A stretch of 64,000 bases of DNA from Bacteroidaceae bacterium (lineage in GTDB: Bacteria > Bacteroidota > Bacteroidia > Bacteroidales > Bacteroidaceae): positions 299,075-363,074 of the forward strand of contig CABIVS010000003.1 in the NCBI GenBank assembly GCA_902362375.1, read 5' to 3'. The notes below the pieces were generated by a model. The model was not told the origin of the DNA. It worked only from the letters and a program-made list of their open reading frames with translations, and did no database searches. The translations under genes and the position numbers were made by a program. Of this stretch, positions 50,026-58,968 are shown in pieces. The first letter of the stretch is position 1. Every line of letters begins with the position of its first letter.

Positions 50026-52188
50026 TTATAATAACTCTGCACGCACTGATTGGTCATATTGCAGGTCATAATGTACTCCTCCTCTCGAATTACTAATCTC
50101 ATAATGGAGGTGTCCATCGGGCGTTGTACCGAGGTAATACCTAATCCGGTAATATAGATCGAAACTATAATTGACTTTCCTTATAAAATACTCCTTTTTA
50201 TTATTGTAATCTTCTTCAGTAGGTACTGAAAGAGGGACTTTAATATCTACTGTATCAGTAGAAACATTCTTATATTGTAGGTCATATAAGCTATTCCCAT
50301 CTCTATTCGCTTCGTCTCTCCAGGCATCTTTTTGTGGTTTTACGGCAGCTTCTACGACTGAATTCTTGTTATCAAATAACGCCCACTTATATTTTTGATC
50401 GACGATGGGGACGGTTTGTTCTTCTTCCAGATTATATGGTTTGAGTAATTTGGTTGTACGCAATTTGACTGTTGCCGGGAATGAAGAGCTTTGGGGTAAC
50501 GTATAACGTATGGTATCAGGCAACATTCGTTGACCATCAAGTAAAATAGGAGAGGAGAAATCTGGATTCATACATTGTTGAGCCGATAGATGCATATCCG
50601 TTTCTATGAGATGATTGGCGTGGCGAAGAATAGCGTCATATTCCTTCCAGAAATGATTGAACAGTCCATATTTGCCAACAAATAAAAGAGAAATTTCGCA
50701 GGCTTTTCCATTTTGTTTGTTTAATACCGGTTCTCCGAAAATATCCAGACAAATTTGTGAACCATAAGTAACTCGATCTCTTGTATCGAAGAAAGAAAAG
50801 CAAAATGCCAAAGGGGTTTGGTAGTTTAAGTTTTCTGATAATTCAACATCGGAACTAGAAATTGTGGTGTATCGATGTACTTTACCGAAGAGATAGTAAG
50901 GAACTCGTATATATTTATATACGTCTCCTTTAAAACGTTCCGTTGCGGAAGGCAAAAATTCATCAATAGAGGTAATCTCTTTATATGCCATATCAGCTCC
51001 ACGATCCCAGGGGAAGAAATCCGTTGACACTAATTCTGAACGTCCGGTTATGTTATCTGTTTTATAATATAATCCGCTCTCTGTAGAATAGGTTAGGTAT
51101 CCATTTGCTTTAGTCGTGACAATATAGTGATATGGCTTTAAGAATTTATCCAGTGAATCAGCGGCAGGAGCTGCCGTCCATTTTGGATCTTCTCCCCGTA
51201 CGTTTGTTGCAGCTGATAATTTTAATTGCTGTGGGGCTTCAAAATTGATAGTTGGTTTGGACGCTTTTTGTAGCGTCCAATCAGAAGTAGTTTTGGAATT
51301 AAGGATATCACGAATGAATTTAAGTCTGACCTTACGGGTATTTCCATCTACAAAGTAAAGTAATCCAAAACGGCACCATAAGGCTTGCATGAATTCATTG
51401 ATTGTGCAGTCAGGCATGAGATCAGCATATTTTAGTTCTCCTTTTACACAGCAGTCGGCTGCATTATTAAGAACAACCAATTGACCGAGCTGGTGGTGGT
51501 TAGTAAATGGGTTCTCCGTGACAGTATATCCGTAGGTTGAGAATATAGCTTCTAATATATAGCTGACTTTTATAAATGGAACTATTCCATATCCTTCAGG
51601 AAGCGATACTTCCACGGGTTCTCCATTGATGAAAAAAGTTTCCGTCCGTGCTTTCCACCAATATCCATCACGATAATTATTTATATATTCTGCATAATCC
51701 GTAACAGTATCATTATCTTTCTTACGATTGCAAGATACAGCCACAGGAAACAGACAGAAAGGAGAATCATTCTTTTGACTATTCTCTATAATATAAGGTA
51801 TTAATTCTGATACTCCTCCAAGGCGAAGAACAGGAAGGTTGATGGACTGCAAAGAAATATCTTCCCATATACTATATAATTCAGATTCTCCAAAGCCTAC
51901 ATTAAAAGTTATTCCGTCATTCTCTGAAGCTTTTGTCGTATTCATTTTACCCACTCGATGGTAAACTCCGTCACTGATGGTCACGCGTTCATCAGCAATA
52001 GGGGCGCTGTCAATATCAGTTCTGTTAATGTAATTGTTAAGACGTAGATTATTTCTGGTACTAGGTATGGTAGCGGCAATAGATTGTGATCCCCGTTCGT
52101 TGTAGATAGGAGAGCTGTCTTCTATTTCTGTACTGAAGTCTTTCGGCAGATCAAAAGTACCGGATGTATTTGATATTCTTAGTGCCAT
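50026..52188 (-). CDS. large phage tail/baseplate hub-like protein
   Basis: A 720-residue protein directly after the tape measure gene, where distal tail or baseplate hub proteins normally lie. It starts ALRISNTSGTFDLPKDFSTE and contains YIENSQKNDSPFCLFPVAV and a tail-tip-like segment (INEFMQALWCRFGLLYFVDG). No catalytic motif is evident. Assignment rests on gene order. Confidence 0.72.
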   Translation of the reverse strand: MALRISNTSGTFDLPKDFSTEIEDSSPIYNERGSQSIAATIPSTRNNLRLNNYINRTDIDSAPIADERVTISDGVYHRVGKMNTTKASENDGITFNVGFGESELYSIWEDISLQSINLPVLRLGGVSELIPYIIENSQKNDSPFCLFPVAVSCNRKKDNDTVTDYAEYINNYRDGYWWKARTETFFINGEPVEVSLPEGYGIVPFIKVSYILEAIFSTYGYTVTENPFTNHHQLGQLVVLNNAADCCVKGELKYADLMPDCTINEFMQALWCRFGLLYFVDGNTRKVRLKFIRDILNSKTTSDWTLQKASKPTINFEAPQQLKLSAATNVRGEDPKWTAAPAADSLDKFLKPYHYIVTTKANGYLTYSTESGLYYKTDNITGRSELVSTDFFPWDRGADMAYKEITSIDEFLPSATERFKGDVYKYIRVPYYLFGKVHRYTTISSSDVELSENLNYQTPLAFCFSFFDTRDRVTYGSQICLDIFGEPVLNKQNGKACEISLLFVGKYGLFNHFWKEYDAILRHANHLIETDMHLSAQQCMNPDFSSPILLDGQRMLPDTIRYTLPQSSSFPATVKLRTTKLLKPYNLEEEQTVPIVDQKYKWALFDNKNSVVEAAVKPQKDAWRDEANRDGNSLYDLQYKNVSTDTVDIKVPLSVPTEEDYNNKKEYFIRKVNYSFDLYYRIRYYLGTTPDGHLHYEISNSRGGVHYDLQYDQSVRAELL

Positions 52189-52196
52189 AATAATTC

Positions 52197-55100
52197 TTAT
52201 TTGGTTGATCGGGTAAATGGTTTCTTGGATTTTTCATCTAGTTCTTCAGCATTTCGTATATCTCGTAGGGATACGTATGCTTTTAGATTTTTGAGGGTAT
52301 TAATCAGCATTCCGATTTCTTTTATGAGTTTATCTAGTTCTGTTGCTGATGTATCAGTTTCATGGATTTCCTGGTTATTTCGGACAGGAGTATCTATTGC
52401 TGCGTAATTACCCGAAGCTCGTTGGGGCACATGACCTTTACGGGCATCTTCAATCGCATTTAGTACCAAAGGATAATTTATATGTTTTTGTAACCGGGAT
52501 AAGTCCTCGGCGTTAATGATTAATTCTGCACCATTCTCTGAAACTAGAGAAGTGTGTCGGACGATTCCGGTTTGTGCAGCCCCAATATAAGGTATGTCCT
52601 GATAGTTCTTGCCGTCATCTTTCCCGATGACATCATACCGACCGGATGCCCATTGGGATACGCTGACGGTTGCTCGTTTGGGAGCGTCGGTCGAAGACGT
52701 GTCGGAGTCGGAAGATCCGGACGAGTGTTTGCCGCTAACCATTCCTTTCAGAGCACTTTTTGCAGTTGCAAGTGCTGCCATAATCAAGCCGGTGAGAATG
52801 GCTGCACGAGCTGCACCGGAAGCTCCGAATGATGCAACGGAATCCGGCATAGCCATTGCTTCAGCTGTAGATCTGGCCACGGCACCGGTGGCAGTGGCTG
52901 TAGCTTTTATAATTTCGGCTTCGATGATCTTTCCCAGTATATCGAATACGATATCAATCATTGTGTCTGCAAAACCCTGCATTGCATTTTCTTGTCCGGA
53001 GATAATGTTCCCCATTGCTGAACCAAGTGCTGAACCATACTGTTTGTATGTTTGCAGACGTTCCTGATATTGTTGTTGTTCTTTCTTGGTTTGTGCTGCT
53101 GTCTTCTTTTGTTCAGCATCTTTTGCTTTGGCATGTGAGGCCTGTTCTTCCTTCATGCATTTTATTTTGAAATCAAGAAGTTGTTTCTCAACTTGTTTTC
53201 GTTGTTCGGCGTTTAAACCGGCAATGGAAAGCATTCGTTCAAGATGCATGATGGTAAGTTGTTCCATAGCATCATTATAGGCTGTTTCGGAGCTTAGATT
53301 CTCATCTTTGCCGGAGGCATACAGTTCTTTTAAATCCTGTTGTTGCTTTTCATATTGAGTTGTTTCTTCGTCAAGTAGCTGTTGAGTGTGGTCTTTCTGC
53401 ATTTTTAACTTCAGATCATTAATCTGATTTTGGATTTCGGCACCTTCTTTGGATTTGGATCCAGCAACTTTAAGGGACCGTTCCAGGTATTCCATCTGCA
53501 GACATTCCATTTCTTTCTGAAATTGCTTTTCTGTCTTCAGAGTTTCATCATTACCCTCCAGAAACATTTCTTTCAGTATGGCTTGCTTTTGGGTATATAG
53601 TTTTTTTTCTTCTTCAAGTTGTTTTTTTCGCTTCTTTTCGGATTCTTTTTCATCCTCGATTGTCTTATCTCCTTCCGGTTTGTCTCCGGTAACAACAGTT
53701 TCAGGGAGAAGACTATTATTGATACGGTTTAGAAAAGGGCGGAACTTAGCTTCGGTTTGAGCAATCTTTTTTTCCATATCATATACACTTTTAATATAGT
53801 CTTCTATATATTCTCCCATTTCATCGCTAAGTGCTTGCCCTTTGAAATACTTGCGACTGATGTTGTGATAGGCTTGTCCCCAAGCCTGTTGCCATTTCAT
53901 GCCAGCTTTTTGGAATTCCGAGGTTGTTTGTTTCAGATCGTCAATTACAATATTAGTAAGCTGTCCGTTTCCGAGTGAACTGGCTACTCTGCTACGGATA
54001 CCCTCAAGTGCTGTAGCCTGTTCTTTTACGGCACTAGTCACGATTTTATCAGTAGCCTCATTTTGTACCTTGAGAGCTATTTGTGTTTGTAAAGAACCGT
54101 TTATTCGTTTGTAGGCATCATTAATCTCATCAAGTGAGCTTTTCTCGGTGAGAAGATGTGGAAGATACTGGCCATAGGTTTCATTAACAGCTTTAATCAG
54201 CCGGCGGCGGTCCTCTGTGCCTTCTCTTGCTCTTTTAAGAGCATCAAACAAATTATTGAGCGAACGTTGCTCTTTAAGTAACTCGCTTTGGAATTTCTCT
54301 TGTGCCTCCGTTGCTTCTTTGGATCGTTTAGTGAATTGATAGATTGCCATAGCTGCTGTGGCCAATAATGAAATAATGATTCCTATCATATTTCCTTTCA
54401 TTATGGCATTGAGTCGCTGCATGGCGGCTGTGGCCATCGTTGTGTTGCCGGCTAATGCATATTTGGCTGCAGATAAAGCTAGAATTGAGGCTAACCTGAT
54501 CTTACTCCATGTCTCCGCTATTTTGTCGGTTGCAATACTTAATAGTTTGGCATTTTTGAGCTTTGTCTCGTAAAATTCAGTAGCCTTTACAGCTAGGTAG
54601 TAAGTTGTAATGGCAGTTGTTAGAGTGATGATTATACCCGAATGTTTGACCATAAACCCAATCAGGTCTATAATTTTTCTGGTCCAGTTTACTGTACCGT
54701 TTACTGCACTAATGATTGAAGGATTGAGTTTTTCCATTAACTCCATTCCCATCTCATTCATTTTGTTTTTCGCTTGTGCGAGTTTGGTGGCTGCCGTATC
54801 GGATTTGGTAGCTGCCTGTTCCATGGCGACACTGGTGTCGGTGACTGCTTGGGTGTAGTATTTGACTTTTTCAGTTTCGTTGATCAGAACAGAAGCGACG
54901 TTATACCCCTCTTCACCAAACATTTTTTTGATTTGTGCTGCAGACAACTGTTTTTTCTGCAGGTTATCCAGTGCAGTCTCCAGTCCTACGATTTTAGGAT
55001 TCGTATCGTTAGCTCCGGTTTGAAGAGTAAGAAAGAATTTCTTTAGACCGGTACCGGCAATTTCATCTTTGATACCCTTTTCTGCCAAAGTTTCAATAGT

Positions 55101-56087
55101 TCCGACTAACTGCTCAATGGGGATGTTAGCGGATGAAGCGGCAACACCGGATTTGGTTATTGCATTAGTAACTGATTCAACTGCAGCAGATCCATATTTA
55201 GAACCGGCTGCCATGACATTCGCATAACGGGCTGCCTGATCAGCACCATCTCCGTATTGATTGAGTGAAAGAGTTACAGCATCAACAGCATCTTTCAATG
55301 TCATTCCTGAAGCAGATGCTAAGATGAGTGTTTGTTCTGTTACTGCGGCTAGTGCTTCCTTGTTAGATAGTAACTCCGGTTTAGCAGAACCGACCAATTT
55401 ATAAGCATCAAGAATTTCGGTTGCTGATTGTCGGATCCGGATACCGGAATCACTAATTGTAGTGGAAAGCCGGATTGCTTCTTGTTCCAGCCAATTAATG
55501 TTGTCTTTGGAAAGTCCTGTTAATGCTTCGACATCGGCTTTGGCATCTTCACGTTCATTGCGTTTTTCACGAAGTTGGTTCAGCTTTAGTGTTAAGCCTG
55601 TCACAGCTGCTATGACGGTGGTGACAACTGCAGCATATTTATTAAACAGTTCCACGGCTTTTCCTATTGGACTAGCTTGACAACCAACTTCTACACGCAT
55701 ATTTTTTTGTGCCCTGGCTACTGCTTCAGCGACGCGCCTATTTTGCTCCAGGGCTGCATTGTATTGTTCAGTACCGGGTATGGCTGCACGGAGTTCTTTA
55801 CGGACTTTTTGGCTGACAGATAATAGTTCGTCATAGGTTGCTCCAGAGAGGTTTTTCAGGATTCGGTCGGTCTCGGCTACTTTTTGCTTATAAGTATTGA
55901 GAGTTTTATATTTATTCTCCAGTTCTTTTTGCAGAGTTTTGGATTTTCTGGCATATCCTGATTCTGATTTATCAAGAGAAGATATTTTATTCTCTAGCTG
56001 GGAGATGGCATCTTCTATCTTCTTGACGCCGGCTGATGCTTCAGTTCCATCAATAAATATTTTAATACTTCGGTTTAGGTCGTTCAT
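52197..56087 (-). CDS. phage tail tape measure protein (TP901 type)
   Basis: A 1296-residue tape measure protein that sets tail length. An N-terminal coiled coil (about 10-75), the TP901-like core (about 190-420, with SGVAASSANIPIEQLVGTIE and GLKKFFLTLQTG), hydrophobic helices (about 490-515, 570-595 and 1110-1135) and long E/K/Q coiled coils (about 800-1060) are seen. Using roughly 1.5 angstrom per residue as for other tape measures, the tail would be near 190 nm; that is an estimate. It shows that the tail is long. Confidence 0.93.
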   Translation of the reverse strand: MNDLNRSIKIFIDGTEASAGVKKIEDAISQLENKISSLDKSESGYARKSKTLQKELENKYKTLNTYKQKVAETDRILKNLSGATYDELLSVSQKVRKELRAAIPGTEQYNAALEQNRRVAEAVARAQKNMRVEVGCQASPIGKAVELFNKYAAVVTTVIAAVTGLTLKLNQLREKRNEREDAKADVEALTGLSKDNINWLEQEAIRLSTTISDSGIRIRQSATEILDAYKLVGSAKPELLSNKEALAAVTEQTLILASASGMTLKDAVDAVTLSLNQYGDGADQAARYANVMAAGSKYGSAAVESVTNAITKSGVAASSANIPIEQLVGTIETLAEKGIKDEIAGTGLKKFFLTLQTGANDTNPKIVGLETALDNLQKKQLSAAQIKKMFGEEGYNVASVLINETEKVKYYTQAVTDTSVAMEQAATKSDTAATKLAQAKNKMNEMGMELMEKLNPSIISAVNGTVNWTRKIIDLIGFMVKHSGIIITLTTAITTYYLAVKATEFYETKLKNAKLLSIATDKIAETWSKIRLASILALSAAKYALAGNTTMATAAMQRLNAIMKGNMIGIIISLLATAAMAIYQFTKRSKEATEAQEKFQSELLKEQRSLNNLFDALKRAREGTEDRRRLIKAVNETYGQYLPHLLTEKSSLDEINDAYKRINGSLQTQIALKVQNEATDKIVTSAVKEQATALEGIRSRVASSLGNGQLTNIVIDDLKQTTSEFQKAGMKWQQAWGQAYHNISRKYFKGQALSDEMGEYIEDYIKSVYDMEKKIAQTEAKFRPFLNRINNSLLPETVVTGDKPEGDKTIEDEKESEKKRKKQLEEEKKLYTQKQAILKEMFLEGNDETLKTEKQFQKEMECLQMEYLERSLKVAGSKSKEGAEIQNQINDLKLKMQKDHTQQLLDEETTQYEKQQQDLKELYASGKDENLSSETAYNDAMEQLTIMHLERMLSIAGLNAEQRKQVEKQLLDFKIKCMKEEQASHAKAKDAEQKKTAAQTKKEQQQYQERLQTYKQYGSALGSAMGNIISGQENAMQGFADTMIDIVFDILGKIIEAEIIKATATATGAVARSTAEAMAMPDSVASFGASGAARAAILTGLIMAALATAKSALKGMVSGKHSSGSSDSDTSSTDAPKRATVSVSQWASGRYDVIGKDDGKNYQDIPYIGAAQTGIVRHTSLVSENGAELIINAEDLSRLQKHINYPLVLNAIEDARKGHVPQRASGNYAAIDTPVRNNQEIHETDTSATELDKLIKEIGMLINTLKNLKAYVSLRDIRNAEELDEKSKKPFTRSTK

Positions 56088-56093
56088 ATGGCT

Positions 56094-56702
56094 TTACTTT
56101 TCAATGTATATTTTGGTTGCGTCGATAAGCATAGTGTCAAAATAGCGCATACAGATATCGGCAAGTTCCGGAAGACGGTTTTTGATGACCGGATCGAACC
56201 AATGGTAAGCCTGCCGGTTACCTTCATTCTGTTTGCCAAGTGATGCGGGATTAGTATGTCGGATGATACTCGTATTGATTTCCATTCCGTTGATTCTCTT
56301 CAGATAGCTCCATTTACTTCCGATAAGACCACCTTGCCCACGTCCGGCACCTTTGTGGATATAGACACCATGACGAGGAAAAGAGAAACCAAGTCGGTTG
56401 ATTAATCCGTATTTGTCAGTATAGGCTTTAGGTTGTAGTTCACGAGCAATGCGTAAACTACGGGATGAAATGGTGGCTTTGAGTTGTTTACTGACAGCAT
56501 CCTGCCATTGTTCCACCTCTTTGTTGAATGCGGTGAGTCGGTCGGCATCCTGGGCGATGTTATAGCGTTCTATCTCCGAGATGGTTTCCATTCGGATTAG
56601 TCGGGAAGTCGGAGTAGAAGATAACTTATCCGCTTTTCGTCGGACTGCATTATAGCGTTTGATTTCCGACTGCTTGTCTGACATTCGTTTATAGAATTCC
56701 AT
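56094..56702 (-). CDS. minor tail protein, HK97-gp10-like by position
   Basis: About 202 residues from ATG 56702 (MEFYKRMSDKQSEIKRY); the next ATG at 56684 is an alternative 4 bp after the upstream stop. The frame is open to 56783 but that would be mostly inside the previous gene. It contains a helical N-terminus and RHGVYIHKGAGRGQGG, followed by HWFDPVIKNRLPELADI. The HGVYIHKGAGRG stretch resembles tail-completion proteins; assignment is mostly positional. Confidence 0.65.
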   Translation of the reverse strand: MEFYKRMSDKQSEIKRYNAVRRKADKLSSTPTSRLIRMETISEIERYNIAQDADRLTAFNKEVEQWQDAVSKQLKATISSRSLRIARELQPKAYTDKYGLINRLGFSFPRHGVYIHKGAGRGQGGLIGSKWSYLKRINGMEINTSIIRHTNPASLGKQNEGNRQAYHWFDPVIKNRLPELADICMRYFDTMLIDATKIYIEK

Positions 56703-57171
56703 TACAAAAGTAGTTTGGATCGACGATGAATTCTTCCGGAACATTAACAAAGAAGGTAAGCACGGTGCCATAGAAGTTATCACCGATCGGGCCGATACCG
56801 TTAATTTGAGTATTGCGGTCTACATATTTAATGTCTTTCAGCAATTTATTCCGGATCTGTTTACATATACTCTTGCATTGTTTGGCTGCCTGATTAATCG
56901 TTTCCGGATTTCCGGAGATTGTGTTTCTGGCCACGATGAATGAGTAGACTTGTTTGTCATTGAGTGAATCGGCTTCGTTGTCTTCGGATTCGGACTCGCA
57001 ACCATCAACGGCGATAAGGATGGTTCCATCAATGGAGGATAAGCTGTCATCGAGGCTGATCAGGTCCTCCAGTCCGAATGCTGTGAAGAACCTTTTCTTT
57101 TGAGATGTGTGTGAAATGGCTTTGAGTGCCGAAGCTAAGGCCTCACCATAAGCGAAATGGTCATACTCCAT
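56689..57171 (-). CDS. minor tail protein, function unknown
   Basis: A 160-residue protein, the first gene of the visible tail module. It starts MEYDHFAYGEALASALKAI and ends with a strand-rich GDNFYGTVLTFFVNVPEEF. Size and position suit a tail terminator or completion protein. It overlaps the next gene slightly and follows a terminator hairpin. Confidence 0.6.
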   Translation of the reverse strand: MEYDHFAYGEALASALKAISHTSQKKRFFTAFGLEDLISLDDSLSSIDGTILIAVDGCESESEDNEADSLNDKQVYSFIVARNTISGNPETINQAAKQCKSICKQIRNKLLKDIKYVDRNTQINGIGPIGDNFYGTVLTFFVNVPEEFIVDPNYFCNGIL

Positions 57172-57198
57172 AACTGTATAATGTTTAGGTTATGGAGA

Positions 57199-57226
57199 CA
57201 AAAATAGCCCGCTGCGGGCGGGCTAT
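57199..57226 (-). terminator. terminator between small-gene chain and tail module
   Basis: On the minus strand ATAGCCCGC pairs with GCGGGCTAT and is followed by TTTTTG. A -7-like TATTTTTG overlaps its end (57199-57206), so the tail genes may be transcribed from there. Confidence 0.75.
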
Positions 57227-57244
57227 AAAGGACAAAACGATAGG

Positions 57245-57382
57245 TTAGAAGAACAGGAATAGTGCTAGCAAGGCGAACATGAGCAGAAGCCAAAAAACTT
57301 TTGCAAGGATTGAGCGCGAGGCTTTAAAGAATACCAGGCACAGAAGTACTATTCCGGATATAGTTATTATCGCTAAGATCAT
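57245..57382 (-). CDS. 45-residue two-helix membrane protein
   Basis: A very small protein: MILAIITISGIVLLCLVFF, a short basic turn (KASRSILAK) and a second hydrophobic helix (VFWLLLMFALLALFLFF). Its ATG overlaps the stop of the 46-residue gene upstream (ATGA). A holin-like or membrane-accessory role is possible given size and phage context, but is not shown. Confidence 0.6.
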   Translation of the reverse strand: MILAIITISGIVLLCLVFFKASRSILAKVFWLLLMFALLALFLFF

Positions 57383-57519
57383 TTTTGTTCTTCGTCTGAT
57401 TCTGGAAGCAAGATACGAATTAATTCAGAAAGTTGTGCGGCTGCACGCTGCTTTTCGTCCATTGGTGTTTCCGGATCCAGTAATTTGTTTACTAACCGTA
57501 AGGCTTCATATCTATTCAT
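57379..57519 (-). CDS. 46-residue acidic protein
   Basis: A 46-residue helical, acidic protein (MNRYEALRLVNKLLDPETPM, ending PESDEEQK). It lies 4 bp after the 79-residue gene and is coupled by ATGA to the small membrane protein. Coding is supported by position in the chain and composition. Function unknown. Confidence 0.6.
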   Translation of the reverse strand: MNRYEALRLVNKLLDPETPMDEKQRAAAQLSELIRILLPESDEEQK

Positions 57520-57523
57520 AATG

Positions 57524-57763
57524 TTATTTTTTAGGGTGTTGAATACTGCTTATTGATTGAATATGTTTTTTTATTATTCTGATTTCAGAAATAAGTGTTA
57601 GTCGATTAGTGGAATCGATGTCCGGAGAGTCTATATCAAGAGCCAGGTCAATAGCTTTTTCCAAAGTGGTTTCCATCCATGAATGTTCTCCTTCCTGGAT
57701 AGTTTTTATTGATTCAATGCAATCATCGGTGAGGATGATGCCATTGATTTCTGTTGGTATCAT
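57524..57763 (-). CDS. 79-residue protein, function unknown
   Basis: A small helical protein (MIPTEINGIILTDDCIESIK at the start, many I, E and D). Coupled to the previous gene by ATGA overlap at 57760-57763. Not recognised. Confidence 0.6.
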   Translation of the reverse strand: MIPTEINGIILTDDCIESIKTIQEGEHSWMETTLEKAIDLALDIDSPDIDSTNRLTLISEIRIIKKHIQSISSIQHPKK

Positions 57764-58113
57764 GGCTGGTCTCCTTTCTGCTCCAGTAGGTGAGATCCTT
57801 CTCCAAAAGAATAATGACCGCGTACTTTACTGTATGAGATATAACATACAGGATTGCTATCATCGTCTCCTAGTTTTATACTCCATTGTCCACCGAAAGA
57901 GTCTCCATTATGCCCATTGAATTTGAGTTTTTTTTGATTAGGGTATTTCTCATTCAGTTCCTTGACAACTTCTTCGAATTCGCATTTTAGGGAATCCATA
58001 GCACATTCATCTTGTACTAGAATACGGTCGTATGCCTGGGCAAATTCACACATTTCCTGACCCTTACGATTGACTTTCTGATAGGTCTGTACATGATGGA
58101 TAAAGAATATCAT
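57760..58113 (-). CDS. 117-residue protein, function unknown
   Basis: A soluble mixed protein with a C-terminal beta-rich part (GQWSIKLGDDDSNPVCYISY). Starts inside the stop of the 113-residue membrane protein gene (ATGA). A second Met at residue 21 (MCEFAQAYDR) is a possible start. Not recognised. Confidence 0.55.
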   Translation of the reverse strand: MIFFIHHVQTYQKVNRKGQEMCEFAQAYDRILVQDECAMDSLKCEFEEVVKELNEKYPNQKKLKFNGHNGDSFGGQWSIKLGDDDSNPVCYISYSKVRGHYSFGEGSHLLEQKGDQP

Positions 58114-58451
58114 TTTTCACCTCCTTTCTGACACTTCTTTGCTCGATAGACACAGATGACTGCTCCGATCACAGCAGCAGGATAAACAAAAGTTAAGCAA
58201 AAACAGGCAATTGCGGATAGGTAGCAAATGTCTTTTGTCTCAAGTTTGTGTAGGCTTTTTAATAAAGGTGTATCTTCATTTGTTTCGCTTGCGCGGAATG
58301 AGGGCACGTAGTTCGTGCCCTGGGTTAATTGTTTCATATACTGTGATGTTTTGGCTGTTGAAGGCAAGTTCTCTTGCATCCATTTGGATGCAAGAACGGC
58401 TGCCAATTCCCGAGTTCGCCAAAACATCACAGTATAATCCCCGAAGAGCAT
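58110..58451 (-). CDS. 113-residue protein with C-terminal membrane helices and a palindromic coding segment
   Basis: The C-terminal half has one or two transmembrane segments (ICYLSAIACFCLTFVYPAAV, about 75-105) and a basic end (KKCQKGGEK). The N-terminal half (residues 6-38) is encoded by a 100-bp imperfect palindrome whose opposite strand reads a similar peptide. Internal Met codons leave the true start uncertain. First gene of a chain of five small coupled genes. Confidence 0.5.
   Translation of the reverse strand: MLFGDYTVMFWRTRELAAVLASKWMQENLPSTAKTSQYMKQLTQGTNYVPSFRASETNEDTPLLKSLHKLETKDICYLSAIACFCLTFVYPAAVIGAVICVYRAKKCQKGGEK
58337..58436. repeat. 100-bp inverted repeat within a small gene
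   Basis: Perfect 19-bp arms TATACTGTGATGTTTTGGC at 58337-58355 and, inverted, 58418-58436. The 62-bp interior holds a second inverted pair, CTTGCATCC and GGATGCAAG (about 58373-58394). Confidence 0.85.
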
Positions 58452-58524
58452 TATAACAATGTGGGAAAGACAGCCGTATTCGTTTATAAATAAACTTCTA
58501 CTATTTCGTATATGAATTTGCTTC

Positions 58525-58538
58525 CGACATGAATGTCG
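58525..58538. promoter_or_regulatory. palindromic operator-like site
   Basis: CGACATGAATGTCG is a 6-bp inverted repeat with a 2-bp centre, 74 bp upstream of the first small gene. A regulator site is plausible but unproven. Confidence 0.3.
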
Positions 58539-58557
58539 CTTGCAAACTGATGGACAT

Positions 58558-58597
58558 AAAAAAAGCCCAATTTCGTATTGAGCATCTAACCGGGCTC
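58558..58597 (-). terminator. terminator after the cargo operon
   Basis: On the minus strand AGCCCGGTT pairs with AATTGGGCT (wobbles), followed by seven T. It ends transcripts coming from the cargo region. Confidence 0.75.
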
Positions 58598-58620
58598 ATT
58601 CGGTACAGATATATCTGTAA

Positions 58621-58668
58621 TGTTTTGGCACTGCAAATATGAGGATAATATTTGAGAGTGCCAAACAA
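58621..58668. repeat. hairpin between terminator and small cargo gene
   Basis: GTTTTGGCACT...ATAT and ATAT...AGTGCCAAAC form a long, nearly continuous inverted repeat with a short loop. It could be an operator or an mRNA-stabilising hairpin. Confidence 0.5.
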
Positions 58669-58681
58669 AATAATGTTTATT

Positions 58682-58879
58682 TCACCAATCATCGTTGGTT
58701 TCAGAACGTGTGTTTAACATTGCGGCACGCAAACTTTCAATTATAGAAATTTCTATGTTTCGTTTGATGACCGTTAGTTCTTTCTTATGAATTGTTTTCT
58801 CACAATCATAATTTTTAAAATAGATTTCAAAAGGTTCTTTGAAAACTTTAGGAACTAAACCTGCTTTAAATCCCTGCAT
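58682..58879 (-). CDS. 65-residue protein, possibly a 5'-truncated gene
   Basis: The sequence (MQGFKAGLVPKVFKEPFEIY at its start) looks coding. The same frame stays open upstream to 58927 and reads KDGRYRYELSDFL before this Met, without an ATG, so the gene may have lost its 5' end. Ends before the 58558 terminator. Not recognised. Confidence 0.45.
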   Translation of the reverse strand: MQGFKAGLVPKVFKEPFEIYFKNYDCEKTIHKKELTVIKRNIEISIIESLRAAMLNTRSETNDDW

Positions 58880-58968
58880 AAGAAAATCAGATAGTTCATA
58901 TCGATACCTGCCATCTTTAGTTTGTATCTATCAATATCTTATTTTTTTGACGGGAAATAAAAATGGGA

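Noticed and set aside
58501..58692. 63-residue minus-strand frame
   Set aside because: It spans a terminator and a hairpin and has no coding character; treated as chance.
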